Assembly (NCBI GenBank): GCA_021798395.1 | Contig: JAJZHS010000152.1 | Span: 1-6,328, forward strand | Direction of reading: 5' to 3' | DNA from: Pseudomonadota bacterium | GTDB taxonomy: Bacteria > Pseudomonadota > Gammaproteobacteria > Burkholderiales > Burkholderiaceae_C | Length of the DNA: 6,328 nt | Part shown: positions 1 to 6,193 of the stretch, piece by piece | Numbering within the stretch: position 1 is the first letter of the stretch | Layout: each line of letters opens with the position of its first letter | Program-made: the position numbers and the translations under genes | Notes under the pieces: model-generated | What the model saw: only the letters and a program-made list of their open reading frames with translations | Told to the model about the DNA's origin: nothing | Databases searched by the model: none

Positions 1-117
1 CGCCGCGATCAGCGCCAGCACGGTGCCGGCGGAGCCGGCAGCGGGCAGCGCCGCCGGTTCCGGTGCGGTGGCCTCGGCGGGGCGCGGCTCGACCGTGGCG
101 GGGGCGCGCGGGGTCAT
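1..117 (-). CDS. N-terminal fragment of an unidentified protein, possibly a second NarK-type transporter (runs off the left edge)
   Basis: Only the first 39 codons are inside the window. The ATG at 117-115 shares bases with the TGA stop of the narK gene (116-114), giving an ATGA overlap that indicates translational coupling in one operon. The fragment starts MTPRAPATVEPRPAEA and is a flexible tail rich in Ala, Pro and Glu of about 28 residues. It then turns hydrophobic (AGTVLALIAA), as if entering a first transmembrane segment. In pseudomonads and relatives narK1 is followed by narK2 and then narGHJI, so a second nitrate/nitrite transporter is the likeliest identity. That rests on position and is inference: the tail does not resemble the N-terminus of classical NarK2, and no family motif is visible. 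No strong ribosome binding site is seen, which fits coupling to narK. Confidence 0.6.
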   Translation of the reverse strand, partial: MTPRAPATVEPRPAEATAPEPAALPAAGSAGTVLALIAA

Positions 118-1439
118 CGCGCCTGCGCCAGCCGTGCCGCGCGCACGCCGTCGCGGGTGTTGAGCAGCAGCCCGGTCAGCGCCAGGCAGGCCAGCGCCAG
201 GCCGACGTAGACCATGTAGCCGCGCACGTAGCCGATCGGGCCCAGAGCCTGCGCGATGTGGCCGAGCAGCGGAGGCACGACGAAACCGCCCAGCGCGCCG
301 AGGCCGCCGACCAGTCCCGCGGTGCCGCCGACCGCGTCGGGCACGTAGTGCGGCACCAGCTTGAATACCGCGGCGTTGGCCACGCCCATGCCGGCGCCGA
401 CCAGGGCCTCGCCGAGCACGGTCAGCCAGAACTGCTGCGACACCGCCATCACCGCGGCGCCGGCCAGCAGCACCAGGTACGCCAGCAGCGCGACGCGCTC
501 GCCGCCGAAGCGGTCGGACCATGAACCGCCCGGAACCCGGATGATCGACGAGAACAGCGAAAACCCGGCGGTCAGTCCCAGCGCGACCCAGTGCGGCGCC
601 TTGTAGTAGGCGCCCCAGAACATCGGCAGCCATGCGGTCAGCGCGAGGAAGCCGCCGAACGAGGTGAAGTACAAGCCGACCAGAGGCCAGGTGCGCCAGC
701 TCGCCGCGGCGTCGCGCAGGGTGCGCAGCACGCTGCCCGCCGGCAGCAGCTCCTGGCCGTGCGCGCGGGCGGCGGCCTCGACCTGCCGCGCGGGTGTCCC
801 GGCGCGCGCCAGCTGGAACGACGGCGCGTTGTAGCCCAGCATCAGGTACAGACCGATGCCGCCGACGACGATGACCAGCGACACCAGGTAGCCGACCCAC
901 AGCCCGCCGAAGGCGATGATCAGCGGCAGCACGATCGCCACCAGCCCCGGCGAGGTGTTGCCGAAACCGGCGTAGAACGCCAGCGCCTTGCCTTGCTGCG
1001 CCTTCGGATACCAGTACGAGACCTGACCGATGCCGACCGAGAAGGTGGCGATGCCGCACCCGCCGAGGGCGCCGAAGAACAGCAGCCACGGGTACTGCGC
1101 CTGTGTCAGGTGTTCCGGGTACAGGGTCAGCAGCATCCAGTACAGGCCGGCGATTCCGAGCAGCGAAGCCAGCAGCAGGACGACGAACGGCGTCTTGCCG
1201 CCGTTGCGGTCGACCCAGGCGCCGAACGGGATGCGCAGCAGCGACCCGGTCAGCATCGGCATGGCGACCAGGAAGCCGACTTGCGACGGCGTCAGCCGCA
1301 TGATGTGGATGAAGCTCTGCGCCGTCGGTCCGAACAGCGACACGGCGCCGAAACCGATGAAAAAGCCGATGGTCGCGCCGATCAGCGAGCGCTGCGCGCT
1401 GCCTTTGACCTGGCCCGGTCCGTGGGGTGGGGTGGGCAT
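114..1439 (-). CDS. narK: NarK1-type nitrate/nitrite transporter (major facilitator superfamily)
   Basis: A 441-residue inner-membrane transporter of the nitrate/nitrite porter family, which imports nitrate and/or exports nitrite for respiratory nitrate reduction. Hydrophobic segments fit 12 membrane helices, with a hydrophilic, Ala/Arg-rich central loop at about 203-248. Two arginines lie where the NarK family binds its anion: Arg69 in helix 2 (SLLRIPFGAWVDRNGG) and Arg301 in helix 8 (SSIIRVPGGSWSDRFGG). Each is followed by an MFS loop motif with Asp-Arg. The first nitrate signature is GFGNTSPG (158-165, Asn161). The second region is VGGLGALGG (377-385), with Ala where many members have Asn. 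A ribosome binding site GGAGG (1452-1448) sits 8 bases before the ATG. The length, about 440 residues, suits the NarK1 type. The gene follows narXL on the same strand after 133 bases and overlaps the next gene. Family assignment is firm; the transport mode (proton symport or nitrite antiport) cannot be read from sequence. Confidence 0.93.
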   Translation of the reverse strand: MPTPPHGPGQVKGSAQRSLIGATIGFFIGFGAVSLFGPTAQSFIHIMRLTPSQVGFLVAMPMLTGSLLRIPFGAWVDRNGGKTPFVVLLLASLLGIAGLYWMLLTLYPEHLTQAQYPWLLFFGALGGCGIATFSVGIGQVSYWYPKAQQGKALAFYAGFGNTSPGLVAIVLPLIIAFGGLWVGYLVSLVIVVGGIGLYLMLGYNAPSFQLARAGTPARQVEAAARAHGQELLPAGSVLRTLRDAAASWRTWPLVGLYFTSFGGFLALTAWLPMFWGAYYKAPHWVALGLTAGFSLFSSIIRVPGGSWSDRFGGERVALLAYLVLLAGAAVMAVSQQFWLTVLGEALVGAGMGVANAAVFKLVPHYVPDAVGGTAGLVGGLGALGGFVVPPLLGHIAQALGPIGYVRGYMVYVGLALACLALTGLLLNTRDGVRAARLAQAR

Positions 1440-1493
1440 GGACGAATCCTCCGTGGCGGCGGGCGCGGCCGCTCTGCGGCGCGCACCCGGGGG

Positions 1494-1510
1494 TTGGTGC
1501 TGAGCGCCAA
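1494..1510. promoter_or_regulatory. 17-base near-perfect palindrome upstream of narK
   Basis: TTGGTGCT-G-AGCGCCAA is an 8-1-8 inverted repeat with one mismatched pair. It lies about 55 bases before the narK start codon in the 133-base gap after narL. Its position and symmetry suggest an operator for a dimeric regulator. It does not match the FNR/DNR box (TTGAT-N4-ATCAA) or the NarL 7-2-7 arrangement, and I do not recognise its regulator. A weak -10-like TAGATT on the minus strand (1514-1509) touches its edge, but no good -35 is present. The rest of 1440-1572 shows only the narK ribosome binding site and GC-rich sequence. Confidence 0.35.
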
Positions 1511-1572
1511 TCTAGGAGGGCGCGGGGCGCTGCACCATCGGCCGTCGGAGGGGCCCGGGGACGGCGTCGGAA

Positions 1573-2244
1573 CTAGGCGGTGTCGTCCTCAGGGAGTAGG
1601 CCGTCGTGCTGCCGCCTGGCGGCGAACGCGACCGCGATCTGCACCCGCGAGGTCAAGGCCAGTTTGCGCAGAATGCTCTGCACGTGGACCTTGACCGTGG
1701 TTTCCGCAATGTCGAGCTGGCGCGCGATGTGCTTGTTGCTAGCGCCGCGCGCCAGCGCGGCGCCGATTTCGCGCTCGCGGGCGGTGAGCGCGCCGATCGG
1801 GTCGCTCGGCGGCGTGCGCGCGGCGAACGCGGCGGCGACCTTCGGCGCCATGGCGCTGCCGATGACGAGCTCGCCGGAGTGCGCGCGGTGCACGGCGCCG
1901 ACCAGCTCGACGGTGTCGCAGGTCTTCAGCAGGTAGCCCTGGGCGCCGGATCGAAGCGACGCGGCCAGGTCGGCGGCGTCGTCGCTGACGCTGAGCATCA
2001 GCACCGCCGCGCGCGGCACGACTTCGCGCAGCGCCTGCACGGTGTCGATGCCGCTGACTCCGGGCAGGTGGATGTCGAGCAGCACCACGTCGGGGCGCAA
2101 CTGCGCGGCCAGGCGCAGCGCTTCGCCGGCATCGCCGGCCTCGCCGACGACGTCCATTCCGGCGCTTTCGGCGAGCAGGGCGTGGATTCCGCTGCGCACC
2201 AGCCGGTGGTCGTCGACGAGCAGAATGCGGATGTCAGCGGGCAT
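1573..2244 (-). CDS. narL: Nitrate/nitrite response regulator NarL (LuxR/FixJ family)
   Basis: A 223-residue cytoplasmic DNA-binding response regulator, partner of the NarX kinase encoded just upstream. The receiver domain (about 5-120) has the acidic pair Asp11/Asp12, phosphoacceptor Asp57 (VVLLDIHLPG), switch Ser85 (LMLSVSD) and Lys107 (GYLLK). After a linker, the LuxR-type helix-turn-helix spans about 150-210 (LTAREREI, then ETTVKVHVQSILRKL). The stretch from the receiver end into the linker closely follows E. coli NarL. The start is the ATG at 2244-2242, where the receiver homology begins. The same frame stays open to 2562, but that extension is a low-complexity Arg/Ser-rich shadow of narX. 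The start lies inside the 3' end of narX (11-base overlap) without a clear ribosome binding site, implying translational coupling. At the recognition helix, the position of E. coli Lys192 appears to be Gln189. NarP or another NarL-family member is possible, but pairing with NarX and narK favours NarL. Confidence 0.93.
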   Translation of the reverse strand: MPADIRILLVDDHRLVRSGIHALLAESAGMDVVGEAGDAGEALRLAAQLRPDVVLLDIHLPGVSGIDTVQALREVVPRAAVLMLSVSDDAADLAASLRSGAQGYLLKTCDTVELVGAVHRAHSGELVIGSAMAPKVAAAFAARTPPSDPIGALTAREREIGAALARGASNKHIARQLDIAETTVKVHVQSILRKLALTSRVQIAVAFAARRQHDGLLPEDDTA

Positions 2245-4156
2245 GGTCGTTTTCGTCTGGGGGGAGGCTGCGGGGCGGGGCGGCGGCGAGTTCCAGGAGC
2301 ACCCGGGTGCCGTGGCCCGGGCGCGACGCGATGTGCAGCGCGGCGCCGATGGTGCTGGCGCGTTCGCGCATGATGTGCTGGCCGACGTGCGCCGCGGAGT
2401 CGGCGTCCGGGGCCTCGGCGTCGAAGCCGACGCCGTCGTCGCGCAGCTCGAAGCTCCAGCGCGGCACGCTGCGCACGTCGAGTTCGACACGGCGCGCCTG
2501 CGCGTGCTTGCGCACGTTCGACAGCGCCTCCTGAACGATGTGCAGAACCTGGATCTGCACATCGGGCGGCAGCGGCTGGCCGTGCGCGTCGATGCGCAGC
2601 TGGGCGGCGATTCCGGATTGCAGCTCGAACTTGTGCAGGGTCACGCGAAGCGCAGGTTCGATGTCTTCGTCGCGGGTGCGGGTGCGAAAGTGCAGCAGCA
2701 GCTCGCGCACGTCGACCAGGCTGTCGCGTACGCCGTGTTCGAGGTCGTCGAGCGCCTTGGCGCTGCGTGCCGCGTCGCCCGCGTGCAGCGCGCCGCGCAG
2801 CAGCTGCAACTGGATTTTCATGTACGCCAGCGCCTGCGCGATCGAGTCGTGCAGTTCGCGCGCCAGCAGATTGCGTTCGCGCGCGACCACTGCTTCGCGC
2901 TCGAGCGCTGCGCCGCGCAGGCTTTCCATCGCCGCGGCCATGTGGCCGGCCAGCGCTTCGAGCAGAGCCTGCTGCGCCGGGTCGGCGCGCGACGCGTCGC
3001 GGTACAGCAGGTCGACTTCTCCGAGCAGCCGTTGCTGCGTGGCCACCGGAACGCACACCAGCGTGGTGAAGCCGGCGCCCACGCAGGCAGGCGGCGCGGC
3101 CTGCGCATCGCGCAGCAGCTGCACGACCCGGGTCCCGGAGCGCGCCTCGGCCTGGCCGCAGTAGCAGGCGCCGGGAAGCAGGCAGCGTTCGTCGTCGCTG
3201 AGGGACTCGGGCATGCCCTCGGCGGCCAGCAGCACATAGCGACGTGCGGTGTCGTCGGTCCAGCGCAGCACCGCGGCGTCGGCGCCGGCGATGCGCTGCA
3301 GCGCGCGCACGAACGATTCGGCCAGACTGGGCAGATCCTGCGCGCGCGAGACCAGCGCGCTGACCTCGTACAGCGCGGCCAGCCGGCGCTGTTCGGTGCT
3401 GAGATCGGCGGTTTTCAGCCGCACGCGTTCCTCGAGTTCGTCGTGCACGCCTTGCAGCTGCCCGGCCATGCGGTTGAAGGCCTGGGCCAGTTCGCCGAGC
3501 TCGTCGGTGGTGCCGACCTCGACGCGCGCCGCGTAGTCGCCCCGCGCCAGCGCGACGACGCCGCGGCTCAGCCGGCCGACCGGATCGAGCACCAGCAGGT
3601 AGCCGGCGACGAACATCAGCATGGTGCCGAACACGACCAGTCCGGCCAGCGCGAGTTGCGCGGTGTGCAGCATGGTGTTCCAGAAATCGAGCCTGTGTTC
3701 GATCGCCATCACCAGACGGTTGATTCCGGCGACGAAGGCGTCGACTTCGGAGCGCGACGGCGGCCGTGTTCCGGGCGCGCCGAGCCAGCGCGGACGCAAC
3801 CCGGACCAGACCCGCAGCACCCACGCGTAGCGCGAACGGATGGTCGGGTCCCAGGGCACCAGCAGCGGTCGCGCGCTGTCGCCGTTGCGCAACAAATCGA
3901 GGCTGCCTTGCAGTTGCCGCGCTTCGCCCGGCAGGCGCGCGCGCTGGCCGGTGGCGGCGCTCAGCGCCAGTTGGTAGCTCAGCATGCGCAGTCGCCCGGC
4001 TTCGTTGACCGCGGCCGCACCGCCTTGCAGGTTCCACGCCGTCCACAGCGTGGCGCCGACCGCCAGCAGCGACAGCAGCAGGAACACGCCGGCGAACAGC
4101 GTGATCTTGGCGCTCAGGTTCCAGCGCATGCGGCGGCGGGCGACGGGCGGCGTCAC
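2234..4156 (-). CDS. narX: Nitrate/nitrite sensor histidine kinase NarX
   Basis: A 640-residue inner-membrane kinase that senses periplasmic nitrate and nitrite and controls phosphorylation of NarL. Domain order: membrane helix 1 (about 18-40); periplasmic sensor with the P-box NEAGRLRMLSYQLAL (51-65), whose Arg57 matches the nitrate-binding arginine of NarX; membrane helix 2 (about 168-190); HAMP (about 190-243); a signalling helix; a GAF-like central module (about 260-410) with clustered Cys325, Cys331 and Cys333; and an HPK7-type kinase core with His436 (LARELHDSIAQ). The ATPase domain has Asn547 (EALSNVRKHA), DDGVGFD (573-579), GQHIMRERA (592-600) and GHGTRV (614-619). All catalytic boxes are intact. 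The start is GTG at 4156-4154, preceded by AAGG (4170-4167) at 10 bases. An internal ATG (codon 10) would give a shorter N-terminus but lacks a ribosome binding site. The 3' end overlaps narL by 11 bases. It diverges from norC across a region with candidate NsrR sites. Confidence 0.94.
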   Translation of the reverse strand: MTPPVARRRMRWNLSAKITLFAGVFLLLSLLAVGATLWTAWNLQGGAAAVNEAGRLRMLSYQLALSAATGQRARLPGEARQLQGSLDLLRNGDSARPLLVPWDPTIRSRYAWVLRVWSGLRPRWLGAPGTRPPSRSEVDAFVAGINRLVMAIEHRLDFWNTMLHTAQLALAGLVVFGTMLMFVAGYLLVLDPVGRLSRGVVALARGDYAARVEVGTTDELGELAQAFNRMAGQLQGVHDELEERVRLKTADLSTEQRRLAALYEVSALVSRAQDLPSLAESFVRALQRIAGADAAVLRWTDDTARRYVLLAAEGMPESLSDDERCLLPGACYCGQAEARSGTRVVQLLRDAQAAPPACVGAGFTTLVCVPVATQQRLLGEVDLLYRDASRADPAQQALLEALAGHMAAAMESLRGAALEREAVVARERNLLARELHDSIAQALAYMKIQLQLLRGALHAGDAARSAKALDDLEHGVRDSLVDVRELLLHFRTRTRDEDIEPALRVTLHKFELQSGIAAQLRIDAHGQPLPPDVQIQVLHIVQEALSNVRKHAQARRVELDVRSVPRWSFELRDDGVGFDAEAPDADSAAHVGQHIMRERASTIGAALHIASRPGHGTRVLLELAAAPPRSLPPDENDHAR

Positions 4157-4168
4157 GTCGTGCGCGCC

Positions 4169-4196
4169 TTGACACGCAGTGGGTGTCCGTTAAGAT
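4169..4196 (+). promoter_or_regulatory. Candidate sigma-70 promoter for norCB
   Basis: A perfect -35 hexamer TTGACA (4169-4174), a 16-base spacer and a -10-like TAAGAT (4191-4196, 4 of 6 matches to TATAAT) point towards norC. The predicted start of transcription is near 4203, giving a leader of about 120 bases. A candidate NsrR operator (4192-4214) covers the -10 box and the start point, which is where a repressor would act. The -35 box overlaps the AAGG ribosome binding site of divergent narX by two bases. Promoter function is inferred from sequence alone. Confidence 0.5.
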
Positions 4197-4214
4197 GCAT
4201 CGCAAATACCACTT
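4192..4214. promoter_or_regulatory. Candidate NsrR operator 1 (overlaps the norC promoter)
   Basis: The left half AAGATGCAT (4192-4200) is identical to the known proteobacterial NsrR half-site. After a five-base spacer CGCAA comes the right half ATACCACTT (4206-4214), matching ATGCATCTT at 6 of 9 positions. Total length and spacing equal the 23-base NsrR consensus. NsrR is an iron-sulfur NO-sensing repressor of NO detoxification genes, and norB-type genes are known targets in other bacteria. Here the site lies over the -10 box of the candidate norC promoter. No nsrR gene is in the window, so the regulator is assumed to be encoded elsewhere. Confidence 0.6.
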
Positions 4215-4260
4215 TAAGTACGCCTCGTTTCCGTTTCTGTCCCGGCGTCGCACGGGCTTA

Positions 4261-4282
4261 AAGATACATAAAAATAGACCTT
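4261..4282. promoter_or_regulatory. Candidate NsrR operator 2 (one base shorter than consensus)
   Basis: AAGATACAT (4261-4269) differs by one base from the consensus half-site AAGATGCAT. After AAAA comes ATAGACCTT (4274-4282), matching ATGCATCTT at 6 of 9 positions. The spacer is four bases instead of five, so binding could be weaker or involve the left half only. The site is centred 69 bases after site 1 and lies in the most A+T-rich stretch of the window. The surrounding sequence also resembles that of site 1 (TTAA(A)GATRCAT...AAATA...TTWAAGT), as if the two arose by duplication. Confidence 0.4.
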
Positions 4283-4314
4283 AAAGTCGACTGTTTCAGA
4301 TCATCGTCCCACTC

Positions 4315-4319
4315 AGGAG
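4315..4319 (+). promoter_or_regulatory. Ribosome binding site of norC
   Basis: AGGAG six bases before the norC ATG, an optimal Shine-Dalgarno match that supports the chosen start. norB has the same AGGAG at 4779-4783, five bases before its ATG. Confidence 0.8.
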
Positions 4320-4325
4320 CCATTC

Positions 4326-4751
4326 ATGCAACAGGTCTTTACCAAGGCGGTCGCGCGCAACATCTTTCTCGGCAGCGCAGCGTTCTTCCTTGCCATCTAT
4401 CTCGTGCTGACTTGGGCGACATGGCGCGCCATTCCGCGGCGCGATCACGCCGCGGCGATGACGCCGCAGGTGGTCGCCGGCAAATACCTGTTCGACACCA
4501 ACGACTGCCAGGGTTGCCACACGGTCAACGGCGAAGGGTCGTACTTCGCCCCCGAGCTCGACAACGTCTACACCCGCCGTGGTCCCGCGTTCATCAAGGC
4601 GTGGATCGCGGCGCAGCCCACCGGAGTTCCCGGTCGCAGGCAGATGCCGAACTTCCACTTCGACGGTCAGCAGCTCGACGACATCGTCGCGTACCTGAAG
4701 TGGCTGTCCAAGGTCGACACCAACAACTGGCCGCCGAACATCCAGGGCTGA
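4326..4751 (+). CDS. norC: Nitric oxide reductase subunit C (membrane-anchored cytochrome c)
   Basis: A 141-residue small subunit of the cytochrome-c dependent NO reductase. It accepts electrons from periplasmic donors and passes them to the haem b groups of NorB. One uncleaved N-terminal membrane anchor (about 12-33, NIFLGSAAFFLAIYLVLTW) is followed by a periplasmic cytochrome c domain. That domain has a single haem motif CQGCH (Cys61, Cys64, His65) and the likely axial ligand Met107 in RRQMPNF. The GEGSYFAPEL stretch after the haem motif and the C-terminal VAYLKWLSKVDT-NWPP segment are typical of NorC, and the length is close to the usual value of about 146-150. The start is set by AGGAG six bases upstream. 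norB follows after 37 bases with its own ribosome binding site. Expression is probably controlled by NO through the upstream NsrR-like sites. Confidence 0.97.
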   Translation: MQQVFTKAVARNIFLGSAAFFLAIYLVLTWATWRAIPRRDHAAAMTPQVVAGKYLFDTNDCQGCHTVNGEGSYFAPELDNVYTRRGPAFIKAWIAAQPTGVPGRRQMPNFHFDGQQLDDIVAYLKWLSKVDTNNWPPNIQG

Positions 4752-4788
4752 TTCAGCGTTTCCCCGTATCCCGACTTCAGGAGTCACC

Positions 4789-6186
4789 ATGAAATTTCGA
4801 TCCCAACGCGTCGCGCTGCCGTACTTCGTCGCCGCGCTGGCGCTGTTCGCCGCCCAGATCGTGTTCGGGCTGCTGATCGGCGCGATGTACGTCGACGGCA
4901 CCCTGCTGCCGCAGCTGCCGTTCAACGTGGCGCGCATGTGCCATACCAACCTGCTCATCGTCTGGCTGCTGATGGCCTTCATGGGCGCGGCCTACTACAT
5001 CGTTCCCGAAGAGGCGCAGACCGAGCTGTACAGCCCGCGGCTTGCGCTGGCCACCTTCTGGGTGTTCCTGCTCGCCGGCGCCGCGACGCTGCTCGGCTAC
5101 CTGCTGGTGCCGTACGCCGAACTGGCGCGGTGGACCGGCAACGCGCTGCTGCCGACGATGGGCCGCGGCTACCTCGAACAGCCGTTGCCGACCAAGGTCG
5201 GCATCGTGCTCGTGGCGCTGTCGATGCTTTTCAACCTGACCATGACGCTGGCGCGCGGGCGCAAGACCTCGCTGAACCTCGTGCTCGTCGGCGCTTTGTG
5301 GGGCCTGGCGCTGCTGTTCCTGCCCGCGTTCTACTTCCCCACCGATACGGTCAAGGACAGCTACAGCTGGTGGTGGGTGGTGCACGGCTGGGTCGAAGGC
5401 GACTGGGAACTGATCCTCGGCGCGCTGCTCGGTTTCGTGTTCATCAAGATGACCGGGGTCGACCGCGAAGTGGTCGAGAAGTGGCTGTACATCATCATTT
5501 CGATGTCGCTGGTCACGGGCATCATCGGCATCGGCCACCACTACTACTTCATCGGCGTTCCCGCGTACTGGGAGTGGCTCGGCTCGCTGTTCTCGGCGCT
5601 GGAGCCGATCCCGTTCATGCTGCTGGTCGCTTTCGCGTGGCGCATGCATGCGCAGCGCCGCCGCGAGCATCCGAACAAGGCGGCGATGCTGTGGGCCATG
5701 GGGACCCCGGTGATGGCGTTCCTCGGCGCCGGGCTGCTGGGCTTCATCATCACCCTGGCGCCGGTCCAGTACGTCGCGCACGGCACCAACATGACCGCCG
5801 CGCACGGCCACCTGGCGTTCTTCGGCGCCTACGCCATGGTCAGCCTGACGGTGATTTCATACGCCATGCCGCTGCTGCGCGGCCGCGAGGCCAACGGCGC
5901 GCTCGCGCAGCGTGTCGAGATGACCGGATTCTGGCTGATGGTTCTGGGCATGCTCGGCATCGCGCTGGCGCTGACCGCGGCCGGGCTGGTGACCATCGTG
6001 CTGCAGCGCACCGGGAGTTCGCCGCTGCCGTTCATGGAGGTGCAGCAGCGCGAGCAGGTGTTTTTCGTCATCCGCGAGTTCTGCGGCGCAGGTTTCGCGC
6101 TCGGCCTGCTCGTCTACCTGGGCAGCTTCTTCGTTCCCGGCAGCGCCGGCTACGCGGCGCAGGTCGAGCGCGCGCTGGCCGCCTGA
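4789..6186 (+). CDS. norB: Nitric oxide reductase subunit B (catalytic, cytochrome b)
   Basis: A 465-residue, 12-helix integral membrane protein of the haem-copper oxidase superfamily that reduces two NO to N2O at a haem b3/non-haem iron centre. All expected ligands are present, each eight positions below the Pseudomonas aeruginosa numbering. These are His52 (MCHTN) and His341 for low-spin haem b, His339 for haem b3, and His199 (VVHGWVEG), His250 and His251 (GIGHHYY) for the non-haem iron. The glutamates required for activity are Glu203, Glu207 and Glu272 (ALEPIPF). It lacks the N-terminal extension of quinol-dependent qNor, and adjacent norC confirms the cNor type. The ATG is preceded by AGGAG at five bases. 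The stop lies seven bases before the next gene, so the three nor genes probably form one transcript. No damage or unusual feature is seen. Confidence 0.98.
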   Translation: MKFRSQRVALPYFVAALALFAAQIVFGLLIGAMYVDGTLLPQLPFNVARMCHTNLLIVWLLMAFMGAAYYIVPEEAQTELYSPRLALATFWVFLLAGAATLLGYLLVPYAELARWTGNALLPTMGRGYLEQPLPTKVGIVLVALSMLFNLTMTLARGRKTSLNLVLVGALWGLALLFLPAFYFPTDTVKDSYSWWWVVHGWVEGDWELILGALLGFVFIKMTGVDREVVEKWLYIIISMSLVTGIIGIGHHYYFIGVPAYWEWLGSLFSALEPIPFMLLVAFAWRMHAQRRREHPNKAAMLWAMGTPVMAFLGAGLLGFIITLAPVQYVAHGTNMTAAHGHLAFFGAYAMVSLTVISYAMPLLRGREANGALAQRVEMTGFWLMVLGMLGIALALTAAGLVTIVLQRTGSSPLPFMEVQQREQVFFVIREFCGAGFALGLLVYLGSFFVPGSAGYAAQVERALAA

Positions 6187-6193
6187 ACGCGCC

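Noticed and set aside
1541..1565. Inverted repeat GCCGTC...GACGGC after narL as a terminator
   Set aside because: The six-base stem has a 13-base loop and no T-tract on either strand, so it does not meet the pattern of an intrinsic terminator.
591..1694. A 367-codon plus-strand frame opposite narK
   Set aside because: Gln/Arg/Asp-rich shadow with no motifs; narK on the minus strand explains the region.
2245..2562. Upstream extension of the narL reading frame to an ATG at 2562
   Set aside because: The added residues are Arg/Ser/Thr-rich shadow of narX, and receiver homology begins exactly at the ATG at 2244.
4171..4187. Inverted repeat GACAC-N7-GTGTC near the norC -35 box
   Set aside because: Only five paired bases, and no known regulator consensus fits; too short to claim as a site.
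4207..4220. NarL-like heptamers (TACCACT followed by TTAAGTA) in the norC/narX region
   Set aside because: The halves abut with no spacer instead of the two-base gap of a 7-2-7 site, and the second half is imperfect. The bases are better explained by NsrR-like site 1.
1998..4253. A 751-codon open frame on the minus strand in another frame of narX
   Set aside because: Arginine/alanine-rich low-complexity translation with no motif. Its far end merely reads the narL receiver codons in the wrong gene context.
2042..4261. A 739-codon open frame on the plus strand, antisense to narX
   Set aside because: Its translation is rich in Ala, Arg, Gln, His and Gly with no domain or membrane pattern. Such frames arise opposite high-GC genes, and narX accounts for this DNA with complete kinase motifs.
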